NCBI GenBank assembly: GCA_021773135.1
Contig: JAJFKP010000018.1
Location: 1-64,000, forward strand
Direction: 5' to 3'
DNA length: 64,000 nucleotides
Source of the DNA: Woeseiaceae bacterium
GTDB lineage: Bacteria; Pseudomonadota; Gammaproteobacteria; Steroidobacterales; Woeseiaceae
Shown here piece by piece: positions 20,298-28,328 of this stretch (positions within the stretch are counted from its first letter, which is position 1; every line of letters begins with the position of its first letter). Under the pieces are notes generated by a model that saw nothing but the letters and a program-made list of their open reading frames with translations, had not been told where the DNA came from and made no database searches. A program made the position numbers and the translations under genes.

Positions 20298-21247
20298 CCT
20301 GTTTTTTCCGCGTCGGCGCGCATGACCTGCAGCAGGTTAGAAAAATCCTGCGGTGGCGGTGCCGACAGATCGATGCTTTCGCCACTGACCGGATGGGTGA
20401 ACTTGAGGCGTGCCGCGTGCAGCGCCTGACGTCGAAACCGACGCAATTCCTCGCGCAATTCCTCAGTTGCGCCGGCGGGCATCGCCAACCTGCCGCCGTA
20501 TACCGGATCGCCGACCAGGGGGTTTCGACGATGGGCAAAATGGACTCTTATCTGGTGTGTTCGCCCGGTCTCCAGCTGCACATCTATATAGGTGTGCGCA
20601 CGAAAACGCTCTTTGACACGAAAGTGGGTAATCGCCGCTTTGCCGCGTTCCTGCACACTCATGCGCAATCGATCGACCGGATGTCGGGCAATCGGTGCAG
20701 CAATCTTGCCACCCCCGGTCAGGACCCCGGCACATACGGCAAGGTAGTGCCTTGATATGTCGCGCTCAGCCAGCGCGCGCACGAGTGCCGTGTGTGCCGC
20801 GAGATTCTTGCCAACCAGCATGAGGCCGCTCGTATCCTTGTCGAGGCGATGCACGATGCCGGCGCGCGGCAGTGTCTCGAGCGACGGAGCATGATGCAGC
20901 AGGCCATTCATCAGCGTGCCACGGGTGTTGCCGGCGCCAGGATGAACCACCAGACCAGCGGGTTTATTGACGACCAGCAAAGCCTCATCCTCGAAGGCGA
21001 TATTGAGTTCAATCGGTTCCGGGCGACTGGTAACGCTTTGCTCCGGCTGCGGCTTCACAATTACGAGCTCGCCACCGGCTACGCTATCGCGCGGCCGCGG
21101 TGTCTGGCCGTCGACGGTCACGTTCCCCTGGAGCAGCCAGCTTTTAAGGCGGCTACGTGAATATTCCGGAAACATGATGGCCAATGCCCGGTCTAAACGT
21201 TGACCGGACAGGTCCGCGGGGACGTGATTTTCGAGTATTTCAGTCAC
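20294..21247 (-). CDS. rluD: 23S rRNA pseudouridine synthase RluD
   Basis: Isomerises uridines 1911, 1915 and 1917 of 23S rRNA in E. coli. The 317-residue protein has an N-terminal S4 RNA-binding domain (QRLDRALAIMFPEYSRSRL). The RluA-type catalytic motif HRLDKDTSGLMLVGK contains the active Asp. In most relatives rluD lies divergently next to bamD. Here bamD is 16.5 kb away, on the far side of an integrated element. The start is 38 bp from the candidate att site. Confidence 0.97.
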   Translation of the reverse strand: MTEILENHVPADLSGQRLDRALAIMFPEYSRSRLKSWLLQGNVTVDGQTPRPRDSVAGGELVIVKPQPEQSVTSRPEPIELNIAFEDEALLVVNKPAGLVVHPGAGNTRGTLMNGLLHHAPSLETLPRAGIVHRLDKDTSGLMLVGKNLAAHTALVRALAERDISRHYLAVCAGVLTGGGKIAAPIARHPVDRLRMSVQERGKAAITHFRVKERFRAHTYIDVQLETGRTHQIRVHFAHRRNPLVGDPVYGGRLAMPAGATEELREELRRFRRQALHAARLKFTHPVSGESIDLSAPPPQDFSNLLQVMRADAEKTG

Positions 21248-21284
21248 TTGGGCCTTACGGACTCACCGGTCAGAAGACGCATAA

Positions 21285-21295
21285 GTTTACGGTAT
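21285..21295. repeat. Candidate attL core (11-bp direct repeat)
   Basis: GTTTACGGTAT here recurs exactly at 37725-37735. The two copies bracket the integrase-bearing element and lie just outside the rluD and bamD genes, whose close pairing is normal in relatives. The match is short, so chance is not excluded. Confidence 0.45.
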
Positions 21296-21648
21296 TACAG
21301 GTGGTTGGTCGCGACAGCCGCCGTCGTTGTTAGCGTTGAGCGGCATCACTTGAGACCCATGCAAAGACCTATGCAAAGACACTACATCATTTGCGCCGCT
21401 TTATTAGTTTGTCTTGCGCGATCATTGGGCGACATCATCGCATAGGCTGGTAATCTACAATCCGCGTCCCGTTCGACAATTGCCCAACGTCTGCTCTCAC
21501 CCAAAGCAGCCGTTCGAACCGCGTCGATCTCGACAATCTGACTGGCTGGAAACGGCCAGAAGCAGCCAGTCATTATCTTGCCGTAGACGACTATGTCTGC
21601 TTTCATTGTCAGCATCAACGCTGAAATCCACTAGGTGGACCCCGAAAC
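21296..21648. other. Gene-poor left end of the integrated element
   Basis: No convincing coding frame is seen in these 353 bp. The only structure noted is the decamer ATGCAAAGAC repeated with a 12-bp period near 21360-21381. The segment separates the candidate att core from the first cargo gene. Confidence 0.4.
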
Positions 21649-22440
21649 ATGAAAAGCAATCCAACGGGTCGTGTTGCGACACGCCTGCTAGATCGACGCT
21701 GGGCATTGCTTGCAGCGGAACTCGCCTTACTGGTTTTAGGCATCCTTATCGCGCTCGCGATTGACGATTGGGCCGACGCACGGAATGACCGCGTCTCGGA
21801 GAGAGTTTACCTCGAACTGCTTGTTCGAGATTTGAAACATATAGAACTGGACCTCTTGGAGCAGATCGAATACGAAGATGCAATCGCGAAACTCGCCGTA
21901 TCAGCATATGAGAAAATTCATGCAGGTGTCTCCGAGGCTGACACTCAATCAATCGGGGGGATGCTTACTGCGATTGCTAGCCGCCGAACGATATTCCTGC
22001 AAAGCGCGGCCTTTGAGGATTTAACGAGTACTGGGAATCTAGGGTTGATCAAAGATCGCGATCTTCGAGATCATATCGTTCAAACCTTTTCCCAAATGGC
22101 ACGATCGGAGATTGTCATGGAAAAGAACAACCGTGAGTACTCCGATGAGGGATTCTCGCCGTTCTTGCGAAGTCTTGGAGTGAGTTACAGAGATTCGCCA
22201 CTTGATCCAACGGGAACGCAGGAGTTTACAGCGCTCTTAGAATCGTACTTAAGTGAAGAAATGCTTGTCCCAACGGATGAGGTGCTACTGCTTCCTAATG
22301 ACGCAAGGGAGTGGCGCGCTTTGGAGAAAGAGCTTACGTGGCGCGCCGTGTCAGCAATCAACATGCTGGCCCAGGCTAAGGTCCAATTGGCGTCCGCGGT
22401 TAGTCTTCGGGAGAGAATCGAGAGTCATTTGCTTAAATGA
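21649..22440 (+). CDS. DUF6090-like membrane-anchored protein of unknown function
   Basis: A 263-residue protein with one N-terminal membrane segment (LLAAELALLVLGILIALAID) followed by DWADARNDRVSERVYLELL, the pattern typical of DUF6090-type proteins. The remainder is a long helical, mostly acidic soluble domain. The function of the family is unknown. A purine-rich AGGTGGA lies about 9 nt before the ATG. Position just inside the left candidate att site suggests it is cargo of the integrated element, though it could be host DNA. Confidence 0.7.
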   Translation: MKSNPTGRVATRLLDRRWALLAAELALLVLGILIALAIDDWADARNDRVSERVYLELLVRDLKHIELDLLEQIEYEDAIAKLAVSAYEKIHAGVSEADTQSIGGMLTAIASRRTIFLQSAAFEDLTSTGNLGLIKDRDLRDHIVQTFSQMARSEIVMEKNNREYSDEGFSPFLRSLGVSYRDSPLDPTGTQEFTALLESYLSEEMLVPTDEVLLLPNDAREWRALEKELTWRAVSAINMLAQAKVQLASAVSLRERIESHLLK

Positions 22441-22633
22441 CATGGGGCAACCTATCGCACAGTAGCGTGACTATTGACGACCGTCTGCTTTGGGTCACAA
22501 GCAGTCAGCCAACATCATATCAGGCGACCGGCCGCTTCTCGCATGAAACCGGACGCTCATTTCTCGCCATTCTGACAACTTTCTCGCCGTGCGTCACGGA
22601 GTCCACGGCCCTACCCTTGGATACATGGAGCCG

Positions 22634-22810
22634 ATGCATATCACCATTATCTCAGTGCGAGAACGCGATGGTCAGCTCGTCGCTAGAGCAACAGCGAAGG
22701 CGGCGGAAGCGCGAATATGGCTTGAGGTAACTTTTGTCCGATCAATTCAGTTCGCTGATCCGTGGGATGACGCCAGAAATCAGGTCCTAAGGTACCTCGA
22801 TCCCGCATAG
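22634..22810 (+). CDS. Hypothetical small protein (58 aa)
   Basis: A short frame starting MHITIISVRERDGQLVARAT and ending DDARNQVLRYLDPA, with GGAG three bases before the ATG (an unusually close spacing). The amino-acid mix looks like a folded small domain rather than noise. Other frames overlap it and no family is recognised. The rest of the 22441-22963 gap shows only the regulatory region of the XRE gene. Confidence 0.3.
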   Translation: MHITIISVRERDGQLVARATAKAAEARIWLEVTFVRSIQFADPWDDARNQVLRYLDPA

Positions 22811-22823
22811 CCTCTCGGAAGGC

Positions 22824-22882
22824 TTGACAAATCACCCCCAAAGGTTCAAGATTTGCACACTTAGTGTAAATATTTAGTGAAC
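22824..22882 (+). promoter_or_regulatory. Probable promoter/operator of the XRE-ImmA pair
   Basis: A TTGACA hexamer lies at 22824-22829 with a weak -10 region (CAAGAT) 17 nt later. It is followed at once by the near-perfect palindrome ACACTTAGTGT (22857-22867) and a related half-site TTTAGTGAAC. An operator for the neighbouring XRE repressor is a natural reading, but it is inferred from position only. Confidence 0.4.
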
Positions 22883-22963
22883 TTTTTAAGAAAACTGTGG
22901 TCAAACAATAACATAAACGACAAAACAGACATTGAGAAACCAAAAAAATGACCGAGGGCCGAC

Positions 22964-23344
22964 ATGAAATCAGAAAAACTCACCAATTTTGGGATCGAGG
23001 TTCGAAAATACCGCGTGGAGCTAGGTGAGACGCTATATGACATGGCAACGACATTGGGCGTGAGCTCGTCGTACCTATCAGGAGTTGAAACAGGAAGAAA
23101 AAAAGCATCAGAGGATCTGGTTGAGGGACTCATAAAGCATCTCAATCTCGACATGATCAACGCAGTACAGCTGAAAAAGGCGGCTGCTGAGACCGGGCCG
23201 GAACTACGGATTCCTCTAAAGGGCAAAGGAAATGAAGCGCGGTATGTCGCGGCGATGTTCGCCAGAAAATTCTCCAGCGGAGAGTTTTCAGACTTAAAAG
23301 AGGCGCTGGAATCTATCAACAATGAGGGATCTGGGGAAAAATGA
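22964..23344 (+). CDS. XRE-family transcriptional regulator
   Basis: A 126-residue protein with an N-terminal helix-turn-helix (TLYDMATTLGVSSSYLSGVE TGR pattern, about residues 24-47) and a charged C-terminal part. Its stop overlaps the ATG of the ImmA-type peptidase by 4 nt. In mobile elements such as ICEBs1 this pair acts as repressor plus a peptidase that removes it on induction. By analogy it probably controls the element's lysogeny-like state. Confidence 0.85.
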   Translation: MKSEKLTNFGIEVRKYRVELGETLYDMATTLGVSSSYLSGVETGRKKASEDLVEGLIKHLNLDMINAVQLKKAAAETGPELRIPLKGKGNEARYVAAMFARKFSSGEFSDLKEALESINNEGSGEK

Positions 23345-23883
23345 GTGACCTGCAAGTTCGAGTAGCACCAACAAGTAGACTAAAACTACGAAAAAGCGCC
23401 GAGAAGGTTAGATCCTTGCTCGGCGTTAAGGTGCCCGGATTCCCCAGCGACGCATTTGACCTGCTTCTCAGCGGCAATTTTCCCGAGTACAAATTTGACG
23501 TTCTGGAAGCCGATATCATGGGGCCGCACCACGGCCTCACAGAACCCGACCAAAAAATAATGTTCTTAAGGGAGGACGTATACGAGGGCGCCATGCGAGG
23601 GGACGGCCGAGACCGTTTTACTTTCGCACACGAACTCGGACACCTACTCCTACACTCTGGCAATTACCTCGCCAGATACGACCCATCTGCACCAAATCCC
23701 ACACACAAGAAATATGAAGACTCAGAATGGCAAGCAGACAACTTCGCTGCGGAGTTGCTGATGCCTATAGCTGCAGTGAAAAAATGCGCGGACCCGACAG
23801 AGCTGATGGAAATGTGCGAAGTCTCGTACATGGCCGCCAGTGTCCGGTTCGACGTACTGCGCCAGGGGGGATTAATCAAGTAA
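23341..23883 (+). CDS. ImmA/IrrE-family metallo-endopeptidase
   Basis: A 180-residue protein with the zinc peptidase motif HELGH (97-101) inside DRFTFAHELGHLLLH. The downstream EWQADNFAAELLMP segment supplies the third ligand (Glu129), typical of the IrrE/ImmA (DUF955) family. It is translationally coupled to the XRE regulator, its likely cleavage target. A toxin-antitoxin role is an alternative for XRE/DUF955 pairs. It is followed by an intrinsic terminator. Confidence 0.9.
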   Translation: MSDLQVRVAPTSRLKLRKSAEKVRSLLGVKVPGFPSDAFDLLLSGNFPEYKFDVLEADIMGPHHGLTEPDQKIMFLREDVYEGAMRGDGRDRFTFAHELGHLLLHSGNYLARYDPSAPNPTHKKYEDSEWQADNFAAELLMPIAAVKKCADPTELMEMCEVSYMAASVRFDVLRQGGLIK

Positions 23884-23893
23884 ACACAAAAAA

Positions 23894-23914
23894 ACGGACC
23901 AGAGGTCCGTCTTT
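23894..23914 (+). terminator. Rho-independent terminator after the ImmA gene
   Basis: ACGGACC / GGTCCGT inverted repeat with a 3-4 nt loop (about 23894-23910) followed by CTTT, 10 nt after the ImmA stop codon. The T-tract is short. Confidence 0.6.
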
Positions 23915-24085
23915 CAGTCCATAAAAGCATCCGAAACGGTAGGTCGGGTGCTCTTGCAGATGGTCTAACTTTTAGTTCACACCTTAATGTTAGTCCTTAT
24001 CGCAGGTTTTTTAAACCCCTCTCCGGGGTTCGATCCCCTTCGGCCTGCAAGTTTGTGATCCCTGCCACAAAACGGAGAGTTCGCA

Positions 24086-24220
24086 ATGAAGCGCACTAGC
24101 CAAAATACCGTTGTGATTTTCAGACGGTTCAGACGAACCAAGAACGGAAAGGTTCTCGACGCATTCAATTATGGATTGCGTGCGTGGCCTATTCAGGTTC
24201 CGAAGAACAAGAAGAGCTAG
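24086..24220 (+). CDS. Small basic protein (44 aa)
   Basis: The frame starts MKRTSQNTVVIFRRFRRTKN and continues with KVLDAFNYGLRAWPIQVP before TAG. A GGAGAG ribosome site lies about 8 nt upstream. It is strongly basic, and the LDAxxYGxxAWPI pattern resembles small phage-encoded proteins of unknown role. It lies between the ImmA gene and DUF2188 and is followed by a GC-rich hairpin (24238-24262). No function can be given. Confidence 0.5.
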   Translation: MKRTSQNTVVIFRRFRRTKNGKVLDAFNYGLRAWPIQVPKNKKS

Positions 24221-24295
24221 CAACGGCAGCATAGGGATCGCCCGGCCTTCGGGTCGGGCGTGAACTTAAATTGACTTTCAAAGAGGTAACTTCAA

Positions 24296-24532
24296 ATGGG
24301 TAAGAAACGTGATGTTCATGTTGTTCCACACAAAGAGGGGTGGGCAACAAAACGCGAAGGGGCGAGCCGTGCTGGCTCTGTTCATCGCACTCAAGGCGAC
24401 GCGATCAATCGTGGTCGTGATCAAGCGAAGCGCATAAAGACTGAGCTTGTCATCCACGGTCGTGACGGAAAGATTCGGGATTCAGACAGCTACGGCAATG
24501 ACCCGCATCCACCAAAGGATCGCAAGCACTAG
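24296..24532 (+). CDS. DUF2188 family protein
   Basis: A 78-residue protein with the family hallmarks HVVPHKEGWATKREGASRAG, the central Gln-Gly-Asp-Ala-Ile, and the terminal HGRDGKIRDSDSYGNDP. The family is common in bacteria and often sits on mobile elements; its function is unknown. An AGAGGTAA ribosome site precedes the ATG and a strong terminator follows directly, so it is an independent small unit. Confidence 0.85.
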   Translation: MGKKRDVHVVPHKEGWATKREGASRAGSVHRTQGDAINRGRDQAKRIKTELVIHGRDGKIRDSDSYGNDPHPPKDRKH

Positions 24533-24539
24533 GCAACAC

Positions 24540-24570
24540 TGGGCCCGGTGGACGCCGGGCCCATTTTTTT
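24540..24570 (+). terminator. Rho-independent terminator after the DUF2188 gene
   Basis: Stem TGGGCCCGG (24540-24548) / CCGGGCCCA (24555-24563) with a 6-nt loop, followed by seven T residues. Confidence 0.92.
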
Positions 24571-24891
24571 CTGTCGTGAATTAGACTGTACTCCACAGGG
24601 CCAATCGCCACGATGTTATCGACATCACCGCTACGGCTTCTGACATGGTGAAGCAGTCCGTTGACGTGCTCATTCAACGGAGCGACGTTCAATATCATCG
24701 GCGATCCTACGGTCAGCGCAGCCGTTGAGACGACAGAAATCCTTCGGTCGCTTGCCGCCCAATTCCGCCGTTTGGGTTTCCCCACTAATTGCCAATTAAA
24801 ACGATGATATATTGCCTCGTCTTCATATCATACTGATTAACCGTTACGAAGCTGATCAATCGAACGCACATAAACGACATTTGGAACTTGA
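24571..24891. other. Gap with possible decayed coding sequence
   Basis: No intact gene is seen. Two adjacent plus-strand stretches in different frames look protein-like: DVIDITATASDMVKQSVDVL (about 24615-24675) and DPTVSAAVETTEILRSLAAQ (about 24700-24760). This could be a frameshifted gene remnant. The last ~80 bp are AT-rich and probably carry the promoter of the methyltransferase. Confidence 0.3.
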
Positions 24892-26001
24892 ATGGCAGCA
24901 AAAGAAAAAGGTCGAAACCTTCACAAAGCGAAAAGCTCCAAGAAAGACGAGTTCTATACTCAGCTCGTTGATATTGAAAAGGAGCTAAAGCACTACAAGA
25001 AACAGTTTCGTGGAAAAGTGGTGTATTGCAACTGCGACGATCCCTTTGAGAGCAACTTCTTCAAATACTTTGCTGCCAACTTCAATGCCCTCAAACTCAA
25101 GAAACTCATCACCACAAGTTTCGTGCCATCACCGATCGTTGGGGGGCAATTGCCGCTGATTGAAGTTGAGGGGTTAAAGCCTGACGGAAAGGGCCCGTTC
25201 AAAATAGAAATTAACGAAGTTAAAGACCTCGACTCTGACGGAGCTATCGGTCTGTCAGATGTTGAACTATTGCTAAAGCTTGATGCCAATGTCACCACTC
25301 CACTCGACGGCGATGGGGATTTTCGAGGTGACCAATGTGTCGAACTACTCAAAGAGTCAGATATTGTCGTAACAAACCCCCCGTTTTCACTATTTCGTGA
25401 ATACGTTGAACAACTGTCGACGCACGAGAAGCAATTTCTAATTCTCGGAAATCAAAATGCCGTCAAATACAATTTTGTCTTCAAGCTAATTAAGGAAAAC
25501 AAAGTCTGGCTCGGCTACGACAATGGAGGAACGAAGTGGTTCCAGGTGCCTGATGACTACGACATTAAGACCGAGTCGCGAAAAAAGATTGTAGACGGGG
25601 TCCAATACTTCAGCATGGGGAGCATAGTTTGGTTCACAAACTTGGAGACCACGAAGCGACATGAAACTCTTACGCTATATAGAAAATATACTCCCGAAGA
25701 ATACGCAACTTATGACAATTACGATGCGATAAACGTAGGTCGATACATCGACATACCACATGATTTCGATGGCCCAATGGGAGTGCCAATCACATTTCTC
25801 GGCAAATTCAATCCCGATCAGTTTGAGATTCTTGGAATATTTGACGACAAGAGAGAAAAATCAGACGCGTTCATTCAAGGCGCACCAACATACGTGGATG
25901 AGCAGCATAAGAAATATGTTGGGCCCGTTATAAACGGCAAAGCTCTTTACACAAGAGTATTAATTAGAAATAGGACGCCAACAAAACATCATGAAAATTG
26001 A
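24892..26001 (+). CDS. EcoRI-family adenine-specific DNA methyltransferase
   Basis: Predicted to transfer a methyl group from SAM to N6 of adenine in DNA. The 369-residue protein has the catalytic NPPF motif (162-165), preceded by DIVVT. An N-terminal CDDPFESNFFKYF segment (48-60) is characteristic of the M.EcoRI family. Length is a little above M.EcoRI. It overlaps the DUF262-HNH gene by 11 nt, so the two are made together. Codon use is AT-rich beside host genes, in keeping with transfer. The target need not be GAATTC. Confidence 0.88.
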   Translation: MAAKEKGRNLHKAKSSKKDEFYTQLVDIEKELKHYKKQFRGKVVYCNCDDPFESNFFKYFAANFNALKLKKLITTSFVPSPIVGGQLPLIEVEGLKPDGKGPFKIEINEVKDLDSDGAIGLSDVELLLKLDANVTTPLDGDGDFRGDQCVELLKESDIVVTNPPFSLFREYVEQLSTHEKQFLILGNQNAVKYNFVFKLIKENKVWLGYDNGGTKWFQVPDDYDIKTESRKKIVDGVQYFSMGSIVWFTNLETTKRHETLTLYRKYTPEEYATYDNYDAINVGRYIDIPHDFDGPMGVPITFLGKFNPDQFEILGIFDDKREKSDAFIQGAPTYVDEQHKKYVGPVINGKALYTRVLIRNRTPTKHHEN

Positions 26002-27088
26002 ACTCCACAAGATATCGGTGCGTGACGTGATCGCCGACTTTGAAGACAGCGCCGAAGAAGGCGTTACCGCTTATGGCGGCAAGCTCGACATACGTCCAAA
26101 ATATCAGCGTGAATTTGTGTATACCGGCAAGCAGCGGGACGCTGTAATCGAAACCATCAAACAGGATTTTCCGCTTAACGTGATGTATTGGATGGTGAAA
26201 GATGACGGTGGATACGAGGTGCTGGACGGACAGCAGCGTACCATCAGTATCGGGCAGTATGTAAACGGCGATTTCTCACTCGAGAACCGCTTTATTCATA
26301 ACCTAACGTCCGAAGAACAGAATCAAATACTGGATTATGAACTGATGATCTATTTCTGTGAGGGTACAGATAAAGAGCGTTTGGATTGGTTCAAAATTAT
26401 CAATATTGCCGGCGAAAAACTGACGGACCAAGAACTACGAAATGCGGTATATACAGGCCCGTGGCTTTCCGATGCGAAGCTAAAATTTAGCAAAACTAAC
26501 TGTGCTGCGTATCTCTTGGCGAACGACGGTGGTTCGCTCCTAAAGGGGTCGCCAATTAGGCAAGAATACCTTGAGACTTCTCTTTCGTGGATTAACAGCG
26601 GGGAAGTAGCAGACTACATGGCAGTACATCAGCACGATTCAGATGCTGACGCGCTTTGGAATTATTTCCAAAATGTAATCGCATGGGTGCGAACTAATTT
26701 CGCGATTTATCGCAAAGAGATGAAGGGTGTGGCGTGGGGAGAACTCTACAATGACTTCAAAGAGTCAGAACTAGACGCTGGAAAGTTGGAGACCGAAATC
26801 AAGGAATTGATGTTGGATGAAGATGTAACCAAGAAATCTGGTATTTATCCTTACGTCCTTACAAGACAGGAGAAACATCTTAACCTCCGTTCGTTTACCG
26901 ACAAAACGAAACGAGAGGTTTACGAAAAACAAAAAGGCATATGCCCTCGATGCAAAGAAGAAAAGCCATTCGACATTTCCGACATGGAGGCAGATCACAT
27001 CACGCCATGGCATGAAGGAGGAAAGACCACAGCAGAGAATTGTCAGATGCTATGCAAACCGTGCAATAGAACTAAGTCTGGAAAATAG
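25991..27088 (+). CDS. DUF262 and HNH endonuclease domain protein
   Basis: A 365-residue two-domain protein. The N-terminal DUF262 (GmrS/ParB-nuclease-like) part has PKYQREFVY and the DGQQR motif at 79-83. The C-terminal HNH nuclease has CPRC (318-321), DH (335-336), Asn350 and CKPC (355-358), so metal- and zinc-binding residues are complete. DUF262-HNH proteins are known in modification-dependent or phage-defence restriction (GmrSD, SspE, BrxU types). Translational coupling to the methyltransferase suggests a two-gene restriction-modification unit. Whether it cuts unmodified or modified DNA is unknown. Confidence 0.85.
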   Translation: MKIELHKISVRDVIADFEDSAEEGVTAYGGKLDIRPKYQREFVYTGKQRDAVIETIKQDFPLNVMYWMVKDDGGYEVLDGQQRTISIGQYVNGDFSLENRFIHNLTSEEQNQILDYELMIYFCEGTDKERLDWFKIINIAGEKLTDQELRNAVYTGPWLSDAKLKFSKTNCAAYLLANDGGSLLKGSPIRQEYLETSLSWINSGEVADYMAVHQHDSDADALWNYFQNVIAWVRTNFAIYRKEMKGVAWGELYNDFKESELDAGKLETEIKELMLDEDVTKKSGIYPYVLTRQEKHLNLRSFTDKTKREVYEKQKGICPRCKEEKPFDISDMEADHITPWHEGGKTTAENCQMLCKPCNRTKSGK

Positions 27089-27111
27089 AAAGACGACGTT
27101 GAGATCGTATC

Positions 27112-27147
27112 CAAAAAAAATACCCCGGCGGGCAATTCCTGCCGGGG
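27112..27147 (-). terminator. Rho-independent terminator for the leftward phage block
   Basis: On the minus strand CCCCGGC / GCCGGGG (27141-27147 with 27123-27129) forms a stem. The following bases are TATTTTTTTT, a good T-run. It lies 30 nt beyond the stop of the leftward gene at 27176 and also separates it from the convergent nuclease gene. Confidence 0.85.
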
Positions 27148-27175
27148 CAAATACTACAGACATGACATCTGAAAT

Positions 27176-27547
27176 CTAGGCGACGATCCAGCGATCACCA
27201 TCTTTCACAGAGTTGACGACCTCACCCGCTGCGTATTTCGGGTTTCTAAGATCCGTCAGACCTGTTTCGACACTGCCTTCTTTCACTCCGCATTCACGAG
27301 CGATGGCCTTGATGTCCTCTCGCGTGACGTAGCCGTTCTTCGCGAACAGAGCGCGGAGGAGGTTTTTGCTCGACTTGCGAGCTTTCTTCGCCTTGGGTTT
27401 GTCGACAATCTTCTGCTCGAATGATACGAGCAATTCTGACAGTTGAGCGACAGTGGCTTTGCTCGGTATTTTGGTGTCCGGACGCAGAGCGGTGATCTTC
27501 GCGCGGAGTTCAGACTTGGTTGGTGCTTTTGATTTTGCTGTGGACAT
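27176..27547 (-). CDS. Hypothetical basic protein with a winged-helix-like C terminus
   Basis: A 123-residue protein with a Lys/Ala-rich first half (STAKSKAPTKSELRAKITAL). A C-terminal region (LLRALFAKNGYVTREDIKAI and later) has the look of a small winged-helix or SAP-like DNA-binding fold. The start at 27547 is chosen over 27577 because AAGGAG sits 6 nt before it. It is the last gene of the leftward phage block. The function is unknown. Confidence 0.6.
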   Translation of the reverse strand: MSTAKSKAPTKSELRAKITALRPDTKIPSKATVAQLSELLVSFEQKIVDKPKAKKARKSSKNLLRALFAKNGYVTREDIKAIARECGVKEGSVETGLTDLRNPKYAAGEVVNSVKDGDRWIVA

Positions 27548-27671
27548 TTCAGTCTCCTTTCCTGTGATGTAACTCACGTAAAAAGTAAGACCACGCCGGG
27601 GCGCAGGGCCAGAACTGATTTTCCGTTAAATTCGTCTGCCAAGAATCGTGGCAGTTTGATGTTGGTGGCAA

Positions 27672-28037
27672 TTATCGGACGTGGTTTTCTCTTTCTGATT
27701 TGCGCCTATTTAGGCGGAAGCGAATGTAGTTTTCACTCTCTTCAAAAACGGTTGACAGAACATCAACGCGGGTGGTGATTTGGATCATTTCATTCCAATG
27801 TGCCACCGAGAATTTCTTGTGAGCTTCAAGGTCATAGACTGATCCTGATGGCTCCTTTGGTTCGTCACCGACGTGGCCGGTTGTGATCCAGTGGCGGTAG
27901 GGTTCACAGGCCAATGCTTCTTCACGACACTTCTCTTGAAATTGACAGTCGTTGCATGGAGCCGTCAGCCACAGCTTCTTCAGGAAGGCGAAACTCTGAG
28001 CGAAGTCACGTTCTCCGTGGAGGCTCTTCAAGGCCAT
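27672..28037 (-). CDS. Hypothetical phage protein with a four-cysteine cluster
   Basis: A 121-residue protein. Residues about 28-45 (CNDCQFQEKCREEALAC) hold four closely spaced cysteines that could bind zinc or an iron-sulfur cluster. The C terminus is basic (RFRLNRRKSERENHVR). There is no clear ribosome site before the ATG. It lies downstream of the Gly-rich small protein gene in the same leftward block. No family recognised. Confidence 0.5.
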   Translation of the reverse strand: MALKSLHGERDFAQSFAFLKKLWLTAPCNDCQFQEKCREEALACEPYRHWITTGHVGDEPKEPSGSVYDLEAHKKFSVAHWNEMIQITTRVDVLSTVFEESENYIRFRLNRRKSERENHVR

Positions 28038-28058
28038 TAGGCTAGTTTCAGGCAGGCA

Positions 28059-28262
28059 CTAAGGACCGCCACTTTTCACACCGTCGCCGCTGCCGCGCAT
28101 GTTAGGGCTGACACCGTTGCCGGAACCTTGCTTCTTGATGTTGCCGTTCCCCGTGCCAGCGCCCGGTGTACCAGATTTCTGGTCATTACCACTGCCGCCG
28201 GGTGTCCCACTTTTCTGTGCGTTGCTGGTGCCCCGCATATTCTTGCTCACGCCATTTGCCAC
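28059..28262 (-). CDS. Small Gly/Ser-rich repeat protein
   Basis: A 67-residue protein starting at a GTG with AGGAG 7 nt upstream. It is almost wholly built from short repeats: a NMRGxS/SG unit near both ends and QKSGTPGGSG-like units between. It has few hydrophobic residues and is probably disordered. It sits among late-type phage genes after the scaffold-like gene. A role as a flexible structural or decoration peptide is a guess only. Confidence 0.55.
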   Translation of the reverse strand: MANGVSKNMRGTSNAQKSGTPGGSGNDQKSGTPGAGTGNGNIKKQGSGNGVSPNMRGSGDGVKSGGP

Positions 28263-28328
28263 TTTCGTTCTCCTATCTCATAGTCGTCCATGCCCAATGG
28301 GCGATGGTCAGAATGAAAACCGCATCGA

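Noticed and set aside
21360-21383. Decamer ATGCAAAGAC repeated with a 12-bp period
   Set aside because: Only two copies are present and no link to a gene or att structure could be made.
24002-24048. T-arm-like GGGGTTCGATCCCC flanked by GCAGG/CCTGC, resembling a tRNA end
   Set aside because: There is no anticodon or D arm, no CCA, and too few bases for a tRNA. It is at most a hairpin or a tRNA-like fragment.
24450-24785. 111-residue leftward frame opposite DUF2188
   Set aside because: It runs antisense through the DUF2188 gene and its terminator, with no ribosome site.
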